Assembly: GCA_902779455.1 (NCBI GenBank) | Contig: CACZBS010000005.1 | Coordinates: forward strand, 124,001-188,000 | Direction of reading: 5' to 3' | Origin: an uncultured Prevotellaceae bacterium | GTDB lineage: Bacteria > Bacteroidota > Bacteroidia > Bacteroidales > Bacteroidaceae | DNA: 64,000 bases | Shown here: piece after piece, positions 50,914-59,609 of the stretch | Numbering within the stretch: position 1 is the first letter of the stretch | Layout: the number at the start of each line of letters is the position of its first letter | Notes under the pieces: generated by a model | The model's database searches: none | What the model saw: only the letters and a program-made list of their open reading frames with translations | What the model was told of the DNA's origin: nothing | Translations under genes and position numbers: made by a program

Positions 50914-53900
50914 TTATTCCCTTTCGAGGATCTTGTCGACGAGCTTCGTCACGTCGGCGATAGTCACGCGGCCGTCGCAGTTCACGTCGCCATCATTAGT
51001 CTTCTCAGCTTCCACAATATCCTTGAAGTATCCGCCATCTTCAAGCGTCTTCCATCCTGCGCTAAGATATGCCTCTTTCGCTCCTCTTGGTACGATAAGT
51101 ACGCAATTGGCTATTTCAGGCAGAGTTTCAGAATTCTGTCTAAAGAAGTATGTTTTGAATGTGATAGGTTCACGACGTTCCATCACCAATGAGTCTAATA
51201 TGTTGTTAAAGAATGAGAGAGTTCCAATAGACGACACCGTTTCTGGAATAATCACCTTTGTCAATCCTGTACTGTAGAAAGCCTGATTATAGATATTTGT
51301 CACTCCCTTAGGTATAACGCTATTCTTGCATCCATACAACAGGGTGGCTGAATTTTGTCCTTTCTTAATAATTGCAGAGCAGTTATTGCGTGAGTCGTAG
51401 GTCTGGTTTTCTTCATCTACCGCAATATTAGCGAGCTTCTTACAAGAAGTAAAGATATTTGCACCACCTCCGTATGTAATACTATCCACATTTTTGGGAA
51501 TGAAGATGTTTTTAATTGCAGTAAAAGCGAAGGCATGGTAACCGATAGTTGTCAGACTTTCAGGCAAATCAATTTGTTCCAAATATATACAATCGTAAAA
51601 AGACCTCTCACCGATGGTAGTCACACCTTCAGGTATTCTAATACTCCTAATGGTTGTATTACGAAATGCGTCATTATCAATAACTGTAATATTTGGTGGT
51701 AATACAATGCTCTTAAGACTATCGTTATAGAATGCATATCTTTCCACAGTTGTCAGGCCTGTGAAAAATTGGAATTCATCAAAAGACGTAATAGACTTTT
51801 TCAGATCCCTGAACACAGACTGACTGGTTTCGGCGTCAATTAATGTTGTCACTGCCGCCGCCTCTTCATAACTGAGTTCCCCGTCACCGTTCGTGTCCCA
51901 GTTCTCTACGCAGATAGCCTTTACCGCCGCGTCGGCAAACTCGATGATGTCATTCGTCTGCTCGAAGATCAGAGTCCAGACGGACGACTGTCGGCAATGC
52001 TCCGTATTCTGGTCGAAGCTATAAGCATACTGATTGTTGTAATTAACTGGTATGAAATCGTCTGTCACGTCTACGCCGTCGCGATATGCCGTGAACTTCT
52101 CACCGGGCACCTTGTCGACGTATAAACTAGCATAAGTGCAGTCATCGCTGTTGTAATCCGGGAGGGTGATCGTCGTTGTTCCAATCTCAATATCCGGGTC
52201 ATAGTCATCGTAGTTCTCCTCGTAGTTCAAGGAAACTCTTCCTGTTCCGCCATATCGGGCGAAGGTCTGTGTGTTGGTGTCGGACGCTCCATTGTCTAAA
52301 TCCACGAATACCACATAATCGTCGCTGCTCCATTCTATATAATCCTGAAAGGCATCCACGATGAACGAATAGCTGCCGTCGGCGTTCTGCGTCATCGAAA
52401 CATCCTCTTCCATCGTCAGTTGCGGTGTCCCGGTATCAGAATCATAGGTATAGCGGCCTATCATGAAGTTCCTCACCGTTCCCCCTGGCTGGGGCCTCAC
52501 ATTCACTTCGAACCCCCAGTATTCGCCATCGCCGTCGGGCGACATTGTGGGCAATGGTATGGTGACGTCTGTGACTGCGTTTCGACATATTACTTCTTTA
52601 GTATAGTACCAGGTCTCACCGTCCCAATCCCACATGCCAGTGAGCTCCACGTCGCCCTCGCCTGTTCTTATCACTTTCACGACGGGAATGCTCTCAGGCT
52701 TAGGGGGTATCTCGGTATACCACTCGTAGGTGACACTCTGTTGCACGTTGAGTTCATTGTAGTAGGCATAGTGGATGTCGCCCCGCGTCAGGTTGCTCAG
52801 CGTCACTTCTACGCCATTGCGCTTCAAGTGCGGGATGTAGTTGTTGTTGCCATAAACATAGACCGTGGCATAGTTGCCGCCGGCAAACAGACCGTCGGTC
52901 GTCTGTCCGTTGGTGGTCGAGTACATGAAAGGAATTGTGTTCGTAGCCCCCGCATCGGCAAAGCTCGTCTTGTCGCCAAGGTCCGTGACGAATACCATGC
53001 CATGGGTCTGGTTATTAAGCACACACTCCCATGTGGCTATCGACGGGAAACTGACGTCTAAGACCACATCGCCTTGCACCGTTATCTGGCAAAAGGCAAT
53101 GTTATAGTGCGGAGTCATTGGGTACTCCAGGCCGTTAACGATTACGTGTGGCTCAACCTTGTTGTGATTGTAGTCGGCTACCACCAGATAACGCTGGAAC
53201 TTGTTAACCTCAAACTGCCCTGCGCTCGACATATCAACAGGGGTGAGGTAGTCCAAATTGTAGTCGGCATCGGAGAAGGATTCGTAATCGCCAAGGCTGT
53301 ACAACGCTACATTTGCATTTATATCCACCGGACTAAATGCCAGATTCAAAGTCAGGGTCTGTTTAACTGGCCGATAGTTGACAGAGTGGAACTGATTCCA
53401 CGGAGCATTGCGCTTCAGTTCAGCTATCTGGCTCTCTGTTTTGTCGGCAAGGTAAACATCTACCCATCCGACTGAATTCTTGAAATACTCCGAGTAATCT
53501 CCGTCGAAAGGATAGCTGTAGCCTTCAAAAATAAGAGTGGTAAAGCCTGTCATTCCAGACCAAAAGTTCACTGGAGAGTCCCATAAGTTTACATCACCTT
53601 TGAATGTGAGGCTTCCCACGTTCTGCACGTCAGAGTAAACTGTACTGGCACTGCCAAAACCTCTGACGTAATAAGTGTGGTTGCCATAAGTTACAGCCTC
53701 GGGGATGGTGGCAAAACCGATGGTAGGCGTAACCTTCTGGATGGTGGCGTAATATGACTCCATCCATTTCCCACCATAACCATTGGAGTAATAGGAATAG
53801 TAGAGATTATAAATCGCAGCATTATCCTGGGTTGTTCCCATAGATTGCACTGTCTGCCCAAAGGCTGTACCTGTCCATCCCGCCAAGAGCAAGACGAGCA

Positions 53901-53931
53901 ATAATAGTTTTTTGACTAACTTTTTCATCAT
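50914..53931 (-). CDS. Secreted BspA-like leucine-rich-repeat protein with C-terminal dockerin-like segment
   Basis: 1005 aa. A signal peptide (LLLLVLLLAGWTGTAFG) is followed by a long beta-rich region (about 30-650). A segment resembling an EF-hand (DTNGDGELSYEEA, about 680-692) comes next, then LRR_5/BspA-type repeats from about 690 to 940 (motifs such as IRSIRIPEGVTTIGERSFY and LTTIGYHAFA). The C-terminus DVNCDGRVTIADVTKLVDKIL is dockerin-like. Such proteins are surface adhesins in oral and gut Bacteroidetes. The start may be the first or second Met of MMKK. Confidence 0.88.
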   Translation of the reverse strand: MMKKLVKKLLLLVLLLAGWTGTAFGQTVQSMGTTQDNAAIYNLYYSYYSNGYGGKWMESYYATIQKVTPTIGFATIPEAVTYGNHTYYVRGFGSASTVYSDVQNVGSLTFKGDVNLWDSPVNFWSGMTGFTTLIFEGYSYPFDGDYSEYFKNSVGWVDVYLADKTESQIAELKRNAPWNQFHSVNYRPVKQTLTLNLAFSPVDINANVALYSLGDYESFSDADYNLDYLTPVDMSSAGQFEVNKFQRYLVVADYNHNKVEPHVIVNGLEYPMTPHYNIAFCQITVQGDVVLDVSFPSIATWECVLNNQTHGMVFVTDLGDKTSFADAGATNTIPFMYSTTNGQTTDGLFAGGNYATVYVYGNNNYIPHLKRNGVEVTLSNLTRGDIHYAYYNELNVQQSVTYEWYTEIPPKPESIPVVKVIRTGEGDVELTGMWDWDGETWYYTKEVICRNAVTDVTIPLPTMSPDGDGEYWGFEVNVRPQPGGTVRNFMIGRYTYDSDTGTPQLTMEEDVSMTQNADGSYSFIVDAFQDYIEWSSDDYVVFVDLDNGASDTNTQTFARYGGTGRVSLNYEENYDDYDPDIEIGTTTITLPDYNSDDCTYASLYVDKVPGEKFTAYRDGVDVTDDFIPVNYNNQYAYSFDQNTEHCRQSSVWTLIFEQTNDIIEFADAAVKAICVENWDTNGDGELSYEEAAAVTTLIDAETSQSVFRDLKKSITSFDEFQFFTGLTTVERYAFYNDSLKSIVLPPNITVIDNDAFRNTTIRSIRIPEGVTTIGERSFYDCIYLEQIDLPESLTTIGYHAFAFTAIKNIFIPKNVDSITYGGGANIFTSCKKLANIAVDEENQTYDSRNNCSAIIKKGQNSATLLYGCKNSVIPKGVTNIYNQAFYSTGLTKVIIPETVSSIGTLSFFNNILDSLVMERREPITFKTYFFRQNSETLPEIANCVLIVPRGAKEAYLSAGWKTLEDGGYFKDIVEAEKTNDGDVNCDGRVTIADVTKLVDKILERE

Positions 53932-54038
53932 GGTTCTAGGTTTTTGTTTGTTTAGTGGCCGCCTCAGTCCGTGGCGGCGGATGGTGGATTTAGTCGTATC
54001 GTCTGGCGCCTGATGGCCAGCATGAGAGGGCTTCCCGG

Positions 54039-54059
54039 GCTCTTTCGTCAGGAAAGAGC
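54039..54059 (-). promoter_or_regulatory. Leader hairpin of the BspA-like gene
   Basis: gctctttc pairs with gaaagagc around a 5-nt loop, within the roughly 145-nt 5' leader between the promoter and the start codon. Confidence 0.5.
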
Positions 54060-54080
54060 ACGCAATGTCTGATTTTTCCG

Positions 54081-54112
54081 CAAATATAGGAAATTATTCT
54101 TATACTACCAAA
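54081..54112 (-). promoter_or_regulatory. Promoter of the BspA-like gene
   Basis: Minus-strand TTTG at 54112-54109, a 20-nt spacer and TATATTTG at 54088-54081. The leader is unusually long for this window. Confidence 0.72.
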
Positions 54113-54254
54113 CTTTTAAGAGGAAAAGTGTGCCTGCCTCGTGCAATTCCTGTCTGGCGTGAATAAGGATGCAGGGATGATGCAATGTATTGATATACAG
54201 TTTGTTGTGTATATCGGGCGTCGTGGCCTGTCGCGATGATGACTGCTCTGACGG

Positions 54255-54345
54255 CGAAGTCCCCCTTTGAGGACGTCAAAGGGGCACTTCGCGTGGGTCA
54301 AAGGGGCGCTTTGCGGTGGCCAAAGGGCCGCTTTGTTTCTGCCAG
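54255..54345. repeat. Word-repeat block (caaaggggcgcttt theme)
   Basis: Alternating-orientation copies of gaagtccccctttg, caaaggggcacttcg, caaaggggcgctttg and caaagggccgctttg. It is related in vocabulary to the gaagcgg hairpins and lies past the lpxH stop. No gene is seen in the 54113-54363 gap. Confidence 0.65.
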
Positions 54346-54363
54346 CGGGCAGGTGGGCGTGGG

Positions 54364-55128
54364 TCAGAGCTGGCTCTCGCCCTCGATGTACTGCGACATG
54401 AAGAGGTGCTCGCCGTCCCAGACGACGTAGGAGAAGTGCGAGATCCAGTCGCCGAGGATGATGACGCGGGCCTTGCGCGTCAGCTGCAGGTCGACCTCGA
54501 TGTGGCGGTGGCCATAGATGAAGCAGTCGACGTTGGAGTGATACTGGATGTACTTCTTCGTATATAATATAAGGTGCTCGCGGTCCTCGCCCATGTAGGG
54601 GGGCTCCTCGCCGCCAGGGCGCTTCATGCGCGAGTGCTTGGCCCAGGTGTGGCCGAACCAGACGCCCCAGCGGGGATGGACGGCGGCGAAGAGGCGCTGG
54701 CAGATGCGGTTGTGGAACATGGCGCGTATGACCTTGAACTTCGGGTCGGGGTCGCCCAGCCCGTCGCCGTGGGCCAGATAGAAGATGCGGCCGTAGAGCT
54801 CCGTGGTCAGCGGCTGGCGGTGGATGATGACGCCGCACTCGCGCTCCAGGTAGTCGAAGGCCCAGATGTCGTGGTTGCCCGTGAAGTAGTGCACCTCGAC
54901 GCCCATGTCTGTCAGCTCGGAGATCTTGCCGAGGAAGCGCGTGTAGCCCTTAGGCACCACGTATTTATATTCGAACCAGAAGTCGAACATGTCGCCCAGC
55001 AGATAGACGGCAGCCGCCTTCGTCTTGATGGAGTCGAGGAAGCGTACGAGTCGCCGCTCCTGCATCCGCTTGTGCTCGAGTGCCCAGGATCCGAGGTGGG
55101 CGTCGCTCAAAAAGTAAATATTTTTCAT
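54364..55128 (-). CDS. lpxH: UDP-2,3-diacylglucosamine pyrophosphatase
   Basis: 254 aa calcineurin-like metallophosphoesterase. Metal-binding motifs are in order: D9-A-H11, GDMFD (45-49), GNHD (84-87), a later HGDGLGD and GHRH near residue 210. LpxH cleaves UDP-diacylglucosamine to lipid X in lipid A synthesis. Length and motif spacing fit LpxH. The start codon abuts the left arm of element C. Confidence 0.9.
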   Translation of the reverse strand: MKNIYFLSDAHLGSWALEHKRMQERRLVRFLDSIKTKAAAVYLLGDMFDFWFEYKYVVPKGYTRFLGKISELTDMGVEVHYFTGNHDIWAFDYLERECGVIIHRQPLTTELYGRIFYLAHGDGLGDPDPKFKVIRAMFHNRICQRLFAAVHPRWGVWFGHTWAKHSRMKRPGGEEPPYMGEDREHLILYTKKYIQYHSNVDCFIYGHRHIEVDLQLTRKARVIILGDWISHFSYVVWDGEHLFMSQYIEGESQL

Positions 55129-55608
55129 AACTGAGAACTGAGAATTGAGAACTGAGAGGTATGATTAGACCTTGCGACATGTCTATGTCGTGTACCTCCT
55201 TTTAAGAGTCTTGATGGAGCTGACAAGAATCTTGACCAACTCATCAGCGTCTTGGTAGATGGACTGAAATTCTTTTTCATTTAAATATCCTCCTTCATGT
55301 AAGTTTTTAATCCAGAACAAAGTCTCGTCAGCTTCTTTTAAGGCAATACTTAATTTGTGGATGAAGTCGGCTGTGCTTTGGGCATTCCGGCTCTCGGTTA
55401 CGTTTGCTCCGATGCTTGTCCCGCTTCGTAATATTTGTTTTGAGATGACGAACTCTTGCTTTTGAGACGTGAGGTATTTGTACATCTTGACTATTCTGCC
55501 TGCGAAGGCCTCGGCCTTGTCCAGTAGAATGCTGCGTTCTCTTTTCATCTTTGATTCAGTGCTAATGTCTAATCATACCTCTCAGTTCTCAACTCTCAGT
55601 TCTCAACT
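55129..55608. mobile_element. S23-gene element C (ctgagaactgaga theme)
   Basis: The 42-bp arms 55129-55170 and 55567-55608 are inverted copies with about three mismatches. They are made of aactgag/gaattgag words and end in the inner core tatgattagac. A minus-strand four-helix-bundle gene lies between. The right arm overlaps the stop codon of the MIP18-family gene. Confidence 0.85.
55183..55548 (-). CDS. S23/IVP-type four-helix-bundle protein (copy C)
   Basis: 121 aa, all-helical. Signature RSGTSIGANVTESR (about residues 42-55), then DFIHKLSIALKEADETLFWI. It is closest to copy D in length and motifs, and its element shares the inner core tctaatcata with D. AT-rich compared with lpxH. Possible nucleic-acid binding, by analogy. 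Confidence 0.9.
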   Translation of the reverse strand: MKRERSILLDKAEAFAGRIVKMYKYLTSQKQEFVISKQILRSGTSIGANVTESRNAQSTADFIHKLSIALKEADETLFWIKNLHEGGYLNEKEFQSIYQDADELVKILVSSIKTLKRRYTT

Positions 55609-55928
55609 CACTCGAATCCCAGCTCCACGCGGGCTTCTTCGCTCATCATGCTTTGGTCCCAGGCGGGTTCGAAGACGAGATTGACGTTGGCAGACTTGAT
55701 GCCGTCGAGACCCTCGAGCTTGGTGCGCACGTCCTCGAGGATGAAGTCGGCGGCGGGGCAGTTGGGGGCGGTGAAGGTCATGTCAATGTCTACGGCGGCG
55801 TCGTCCTTGACGTCGATGCGGTAGATCATGCCGAGGTCATAGATGTTGACGGGAATCTCAGGGTCGTAGACCGTCTTGAGCACATCGACGATGCGCTCCT
55901 CGAGTGTTGTTTTCTGTTCTTGAGTCAT
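55608..55928 (-). CDS. MIP18/SufT-family (DUF59) metal-sulfur cluster protein
   Basis: 106 aa. The DUF59 core shows VYDPEIPVNIYDLGMIY and FTAPNCPAADFILEDV with the conserved cysteine (Cys about 58). Members such as SufT/PaaD help mature iron-sulfur proteins. Its own promoter is at 55952-55982. The stop codon merges with the right arm of element C. Confidence 0.9.
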   Translation of the reverse strand: MTQEQKTTLEERIVDVLKTVYDPEIPVNIYDLGMIYRIDVKDDAAVDIDMTFTAPNCPAADFILEDVRTKLEGLDGIKSANVNLVFEPAWDQSMMSEEARVELGFE

Positions 55929-55951
55929 TATCTTTGCGTTTTATGTGCTTG

Positions 55952-55982
55952 CAAAGATAATGTAATTTTGGCAAACGGCAAA
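55952..55982 (-). promoter_or_regulatory. Promoter of the MIP18-family gene
   Basis: Minus-strand TTTG at 55982-55979, a 19-nt spacer and TATCTTTG at 55959-55952; start codon 24 nt on. Confidence 0.65.
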
Positions 55983-55991
55983 ATAAAACGC

Positions 55992-56681
55992 CTACAATTT
56001 GCCCTGTTCGTGGTAGGAGTAGTAGCGGCCGTCGGCGACGATGACGTGGTCCATGAGCCGCAGCCGCATGACGTCGCAGGCCTGATGGATGGTGTGTGTC
56101 AGCGCGTCGTCCTGGCGGCTGGGGGTGATGTTGCCGCTGGGGTGGTTGTGGCAGACGATGAGTAGCGTGGCGTTCGACAGGACGGCCTCGCGGATGATGA
56201 TGCGCACGTCGACCGTCACCTCCGAGATGCCGCCGTGGGCTATCCTGACCTGCTTGATGAGGCGCTGGTCCTGGTTGAGGTAGAGCACCCAGAACTCCTC
56301 TACGTCGAGGTCCTGCATCTGCGGGTGCATGTGGTTGTAGACGCGTGTGGCCGTCGACAGCTGGGGGCGCTCCTCGGGCGTCTCCATCTGGCGGCGCTTG
56401 CCCAGCTCGCAGGCTGCGAGGATGGTGATGGCCTTGGCCTCGCCGATGCCGTTGTATTGGCATAGGTCGTGGATGGACAGCTTGCCCAGCGTGTTGAGGC
56501 TCCCCCGGCAGTCGTTGAGCACGCGCTTCATCAGGTCGACGGCGCTCTCCTTCGTCGAGCCTGAGCCGATGAGGATGGCCAGCAGCTCGGCGCTGCTGAG
56601 TGCCTGAGCCCCCAGCCGCTCCAGCTTCTCGCGTGGGCGGTCCTCCTCGGCCCAGTTGGCTATGGTCAGCTTGTCGCTCAT
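55992..56681 (-). CDS. radC: RadC-family JAMM/MPN protein
   Basis: 229 aa. An N-terminal helix-hairpin-helix region (around QYNGIGEAKA, residues 75-84) is followed by a JAMM metalloprotease-like domain with H178-N-H180-PSG and Asp191. The name refers to an early repair phenotype; the function is unsettled. Start overlaps the ORF6N stop by four bases. Confidence 0.93.
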   Translation of the reverse strand: MSDKLTIANWAEEDRPREKLERLGAQALSSAELLAILIGSGSTKESAVDLMKRVLNDCRGSLNTLGKLSIHDLCQYNGIGEAKAITILAACELGKRRQMETPEERPQLSTATRVYNHMHPQMQDLDVEEFWVLYLNQDQRLIKQVRIAHGGISEVTVDVRIIIREAVLSNATLLIVCHNHPSGNITPSRQDDALTHTIHQACDVMRLRLMDHVIVADGRYYSYHEQGKL

Positions 56682-57256
56682 TTCTTGTTGTTGGGTTGTA
56701 GGAATCCGATAGGTCTTCGCTCGCTTGACTTTCGCTCGACTTGTAGTTCGGCCAGAGCCTGATTGATCAGCTCCAGCTGCATCCGGTTCTCTTCGTTGAT
56801 GTCGTTCTGGTCAGACAATATTTCTTCTATATAGTCCTTGATTCCCTGCATCTCGCGCTTCAGTTCCTTGATGTCGTCAGTGTTGGTGGGCAGTGCGGCT
56901 GCGATGCGCCTGAATTCGACGAAAGCCCTCATGATGCCTCGGTTGATCTCGATGGCAGTCCTGGAGCGGAGCACGGAACTGAGCATGGCCACACCCAGTT
57001 CGGTGAAAGCATAAGGCAGCTTACGCGTGCCACCCCAACTTGATGTCACAAATTGTGATGTCAAGTTTTCTTCGGCTTCATCTCTTGTCAGTTGGAACAT
57101 GAAATCTTCACCTTCGAAGCGTTCCTTGTTCCTCTTGACTGCTTGGTTCAGGGCCCTTGTTTCCACGCCATATAAGATAGCGAGGTCGAAGTCGAGCATC
57201 ACGCGCTGGCCACGAATGAAGTGGATTTTCTGGTAGATTGGTTCAAGCTCGTTCAT
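56678..57256 (-). CDS. ORF6N-domain protein
   Basis: 192 aa. The ORF6N domain (IRGQRVMLDFDLAILYGV, about residues 14-31, through AMLSSVLRSRTAIEINRGIMRAF) is a DNA-binding domain frequent in phage and bacterial genomes. A C-terminal coiled-coil-like stretch follows (about 120-170). Lower GC than radC, to which it is translationally coupled. A recent or phage-related origin is possible. Confidence 0.88.
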   Translation of the reverse strand: MNELEPIYQKIHFIRGQRVMLDFDLAILYGVETRALNQAVKRNKERFEGEDFMFQLTRDEAEENLTSQFVTSSWGGTRKLPYAFTELGVAMLSSVLRSRTAIEINRGIMRAFVEFRRIAAALPTNTDDIKELKREMQGIKDYIEEILSDQNDINEENRMQLELINQALAELQVERKSSERRPIGFLQPNNKK

Positions 57257-57261
57257 GAATG

Positions 57262-58314
57262 CTATTTATAGAAGTTCTTCTCAAATGCCTGGAATTCGTC
57301 CTTCCCCAGCACGCAGCGCTTCCACCACGACTCGATGAAGCCGAGCCCGTAGCCCATGAGCTGCGTGAAGGCGGCGGGGACGCTGAGCAGTCCGACGCGC
57401 AGGCTCTTGTTCTTCAACGACGAGTCGACGAAGATGACACCACTATATAATAAGATGGGCAGCCAGGGGGTGAGGCAGAGCCAGCGCCACTCGTCGTTGT
57501 CGACGTAGTACATCAGCAGGCGGCCTGTGGCGGAGATGAGCACGAGGGCGATGACGCCGAGGGTGAAGACGGTGGGCAGCAGGTGGACGAGCTTCATCGT
57601 GCCGGGGTGGCGCTTCTCGAGGTTGATGCGTGCGATGCCGCTGTTGTAGACCTGCCGGAAGAACTTCTTCAGGTCGGTGCGCCGCTTGTGCCACACCCAT
57701 GCCTCGGGCAGCAGGGCGGTCTTGTAGCCGGCCTCGACGATGCGATAGGAGAAGTCGATGTCCTCGCCGAATCGCATCTTCGAGAATCCGCCCAGCTCAC
57801 GGTAGACGTCGCGCCGTATGCCCATGTTGAACGAGCGGGGGTAGAACTTGTCGAGCTTCTTGCCCTTGCCGCCGCGGATGCCGCCCGTGGTGAAGAACGA
57901 GGTCATGGCGTAGGAGATGGCTTTCTGCACGGGCGTGAAGTCAGGGTGGGCAGCGTCAGGGCCGCCCCAGGCGGCGATCTCCGATGTGGAAGATGAAAGA
58001 TGCAGTCTTTCGCTTACGGCAGCAAGATAGCCGTCGGGCAGCACCACGTCGGAGTCGAGCACGATGAGCCACTGGCCCCGGGCCCGCTCGGCGCCGTAGT
58101 TGCGGCTCTGGCCCGGGCCGCTGTTGGGCTTCATGAAATATTTCAGGTCGAGCCGGTCCTGATATTTTCGACAGACGTCTTCGCAGGGGGTCTGCGAGCC
58201 GTCCTCGACAATGATGACTTCAAAATCTTTCTCCTCTTGAGCGCAGAGGCTCTGGAGCAGTTCGTCGACCTCGTCGGGCCGATTGTAGACGGGCACTATG
58301 ATGGAATACTTCAT
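57262..58314 (-). CDS. Family 2 glycosyltransferase with C-terminal membrane segments
   Basis: 350 aa. GT-A domain with SIIVPVYNRPDEVDELL at the N-terminus, a DSD-like motif in LIVLDSDVVLPDG (around residue 93) and ED near 187. Hydrophobic segments occupy about 250-330. Such enzymes use nucleotide sugars for cell-surface glycans. Its partner substrate cannot be named. Confidence 0.88.
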   Translation of the reverse strand: MKYSIIVPVYNRPDEVDELLQSLCAQEEKDFEVIIVEDGSQTPCEDVCRKYQDRLDLKYFMKPNSGPGQSRNYGAERARGQWLIVLDSDVVLPDGYLAAVSERLHLSSSTSEIAAWGGPDAAHPDFTPVQKAISYAMTSFFTTGGIRGGKGKKLDKFYPRSFNMGIRRDVYRELGGFSKMRFGEDIDFSYRIVEAGYKTALLPEAWVWHKRRTDLKKFFRQVYNSGIARINLEKRHPGTMKLVHLLPTVFTLGVIALVLISATGRLLMYYVDNDEWRWLCLTPWLPILLYSGVIFVDSSLKNKSLRVGLLSVPAAFTQLMGYGLGFIESWWKRCVLGKDEFQAFEKNFYK

Positions 58315-58341
58315 GCGGTCAATAGGCTCTGGTTGTTAATA

Positions 58342-58418
58342 GAAAAAAGTGAAGAATCGGCCCCCGCCGCTGATGGCATGGCGGTAGCAAATTCTTCACT
58401 TGTCACTTTTACTTTTTT
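58342..58418. repeat. Gene-less mini-element, gtgaagaat theme
   Basis: The left arm 58342-58357 and right arm 58391-58418 are inverted, and the inner side of the right arm reads gcggtagcaaattcttcact as in element B. It lies between efp and the glycosyltransferase gene. Confidence 0.78.
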
Positions 58419-58428
58419 CCCTCTGCTT

Positions 58429-58995
58429 TTACTCCTTGGCGCGGGCCAGGTAGCTTCCGTCGCGGGTGTCGACCTGGATGAGGTCGCCCTCGTTGATGAA
58501 CAGGGGCACGCGAACCTCGACGCCAGTCTCCAGCGTGGCGGGCTTCAGCGTGTTCGTGGCGGTGTCGCCCTTGATGCCGGGCTCCGAGTGGGTGACGCGC
58601 AGGATGGTCTTCACGGGCATCTCGGCGTAGAGGATGGTGCCGTCGGTCGTGTCGGTGACCACGTCGACGATGTCGCTCTCCTTCATGTACTCATGGCCGA
58701 TGACGAGGTCGTTGGCGATGGGAATCTGCTCGAAGGTCTCCTGGTTCATGAAGATGCGGCCTTCCTGGTCCTCATAGAGGTACTGGTAGGGACGGCGCTC
58801 GATGATGACGTCCTCGAGCTTCTCGCCGATGTTGTAGCGGCGCTCCAGCACGCGGCCGTCGCTGACGTTCTTCAACTTGATGTTCATGATGGTGTTGCCC
58901 TTGCCCGGCTTGCGGTGCTGGAAGTCGATGCACACCCAAATGGCGCCGTCCATGCGAATGGCGGTGCCTTTCTTGATGTCTTGTGAGTTAATCAT
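58429..58995 (-). CDS. efp: Elongation factor P
   Basis: 188 aa, three beta-barrel domains. The tip loop reads HRKPGKGNT, with Lys32 at the position that is post-translationally modified in many bacteria. The C-terminal segment has the family IQVDTRDGSYLARAKE end. It relieves ribosome stalling at polyproline. A minus-strand TACCTTTG at 59051-59044 is its -7 box. Confidence 0.96.
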   Translation of the reverse strand: MINSQDIKKGTAIRMDGAIWVCIDFQHRKPGKGNTIMNIKLKNVSDGRVLERRYNIGEKLEDVIIERRPYQYLYEDQEGRIFMNQETFEQIPIANDLVIGHEYMKESDIVDVVTDTTDGTILYAEMPVKTILRVTHSEPGIKGDTATNTLKPATLETGVEVRVPLFINEGDLIQVDTRDGSYLARAKE

Positions 58996-59043
58996 AAATG
59001 AATTTTATATATAATAATATTGAAAAAGGCGCTTTTGCGCTGC

Positions 59044-59051
59044 AAAGGTAC
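59044..59051 (-). promoter_or_regulatory. efp -7 promoter box
   Basis: TACCTTTG on the minus strand, about 50 nt before the start codon; no clear -33 match. Confidence 0.55.
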
Positions 59052-59124
59052 GCATTTTTCCGAAAAAAACATAAAATATTTAGCTAAATTTCTCAGTTTT
59101 CTTGCTTATTTAAAAAGATTTGTG

Positions 59125-59132
59125 TAATTTTG
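59125..59132 (+). promoter_or_regulatory. rpmH -7 promoter box
   Basis: TAATTTTG, 44 nt before the rpmH ATG, with a TTG about 20 nt upstream. Confidence 0.6.
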
Positions 59133-59176
59133 CAGCCCGAAACGCTTGAATAAACTCAAATAAAAGTGATATAACG

Positions 59177-59332
59177 ATGAAAAGAACATTTCAGCCCCAC
59201 AATCGCCGCCGCGTGAACAAGCATGGTTTCCGCGAGCGCATGGCCACCAAGAATGGCCGTCGCGTCCTGGCTGCTCGCCGCGCCAAGGGTCGCAAGAAGT
59301 TGACCGTTTCCGACGAGAACCACGGAAAGTAA
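59177..59332 (+). CDS. rpmH: 50S ribosomal protein L34
   Basis: 51 aa, too short for common ORF cut-offs. The sequence starts [18 protein letters not shown], followed by [20 protein letters not shown], the unmistakable L34 pattern. Not beside dnaA/rnpA here; it is divergent from efp. A strong terminator follows. Confidence 0.98.
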   Translation: MKRTFQPHNRRRVNKHGFRERMATKNGRRVLAARRAKGRKKLTVSDENHGK

Positions 59333-59353
59333 TTTCCTCCGCGTCACGACGAA

Positions 59354-59402
59354 GGACTGGCGGACGGATGCCGAAAGGCGCCTGTCCGCCAGTCCTTTTT
59401 TT
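59354..59402 (+). terminator. Rho-independent terminator after rpmH
   Basis: An 18-bp-class stem beginning ggactggcggac and ending gtccgccagtcc, followed by seven T. Strong and directional. Confidence 0.88.
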
Positions 59403-59443
59403 GTCGGCGTGCGTGCAGGATTATTTCGGCGTCGCAAAACGCT

Positions 59444-59505
59444 ATTTCAGCGCCGCTGAAATATCATTCAGCGCCGCTGCGATATATTTCAGCGCCGCTG
59501 AAATA
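59444..59505. repeat. Train of palindromes (atttcagcgccgctgaaat)
   Basis: Three copies of the 19-bp palindrome type, the middle one degenerate, in the rpmH-PASTA gap. The design parallels the train at 30454. Confidence 0.75.
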
Positions 59506-59577
59506 GTTTTATGCTCAAAAAGCGGCCCCTTTGAACATTTATTTGCGCAAACCTGCCGCGGCTTCATTTTTTTTTTG

Positions 59578-59585
59578 TAATTTTG
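59578..59585 (+). promoter_or_regulatory. -7 box for the PASTA-rluD transcript
   Basis: TAATTTTG, 25 nt before the start at 59610; preceded by a T-rich stretch without a clear -33 box. Confidence 0.55.
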
Positions 59586-59609
59586 CCGAACATACAGAAG
59601 CAGAACGCA

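Noticed and set aside
54116-54838. 240-residue minus-strand frame over lpxH
   Set aside because: H/R/P-rich shadow of lpxH and the repeat block at 54255.
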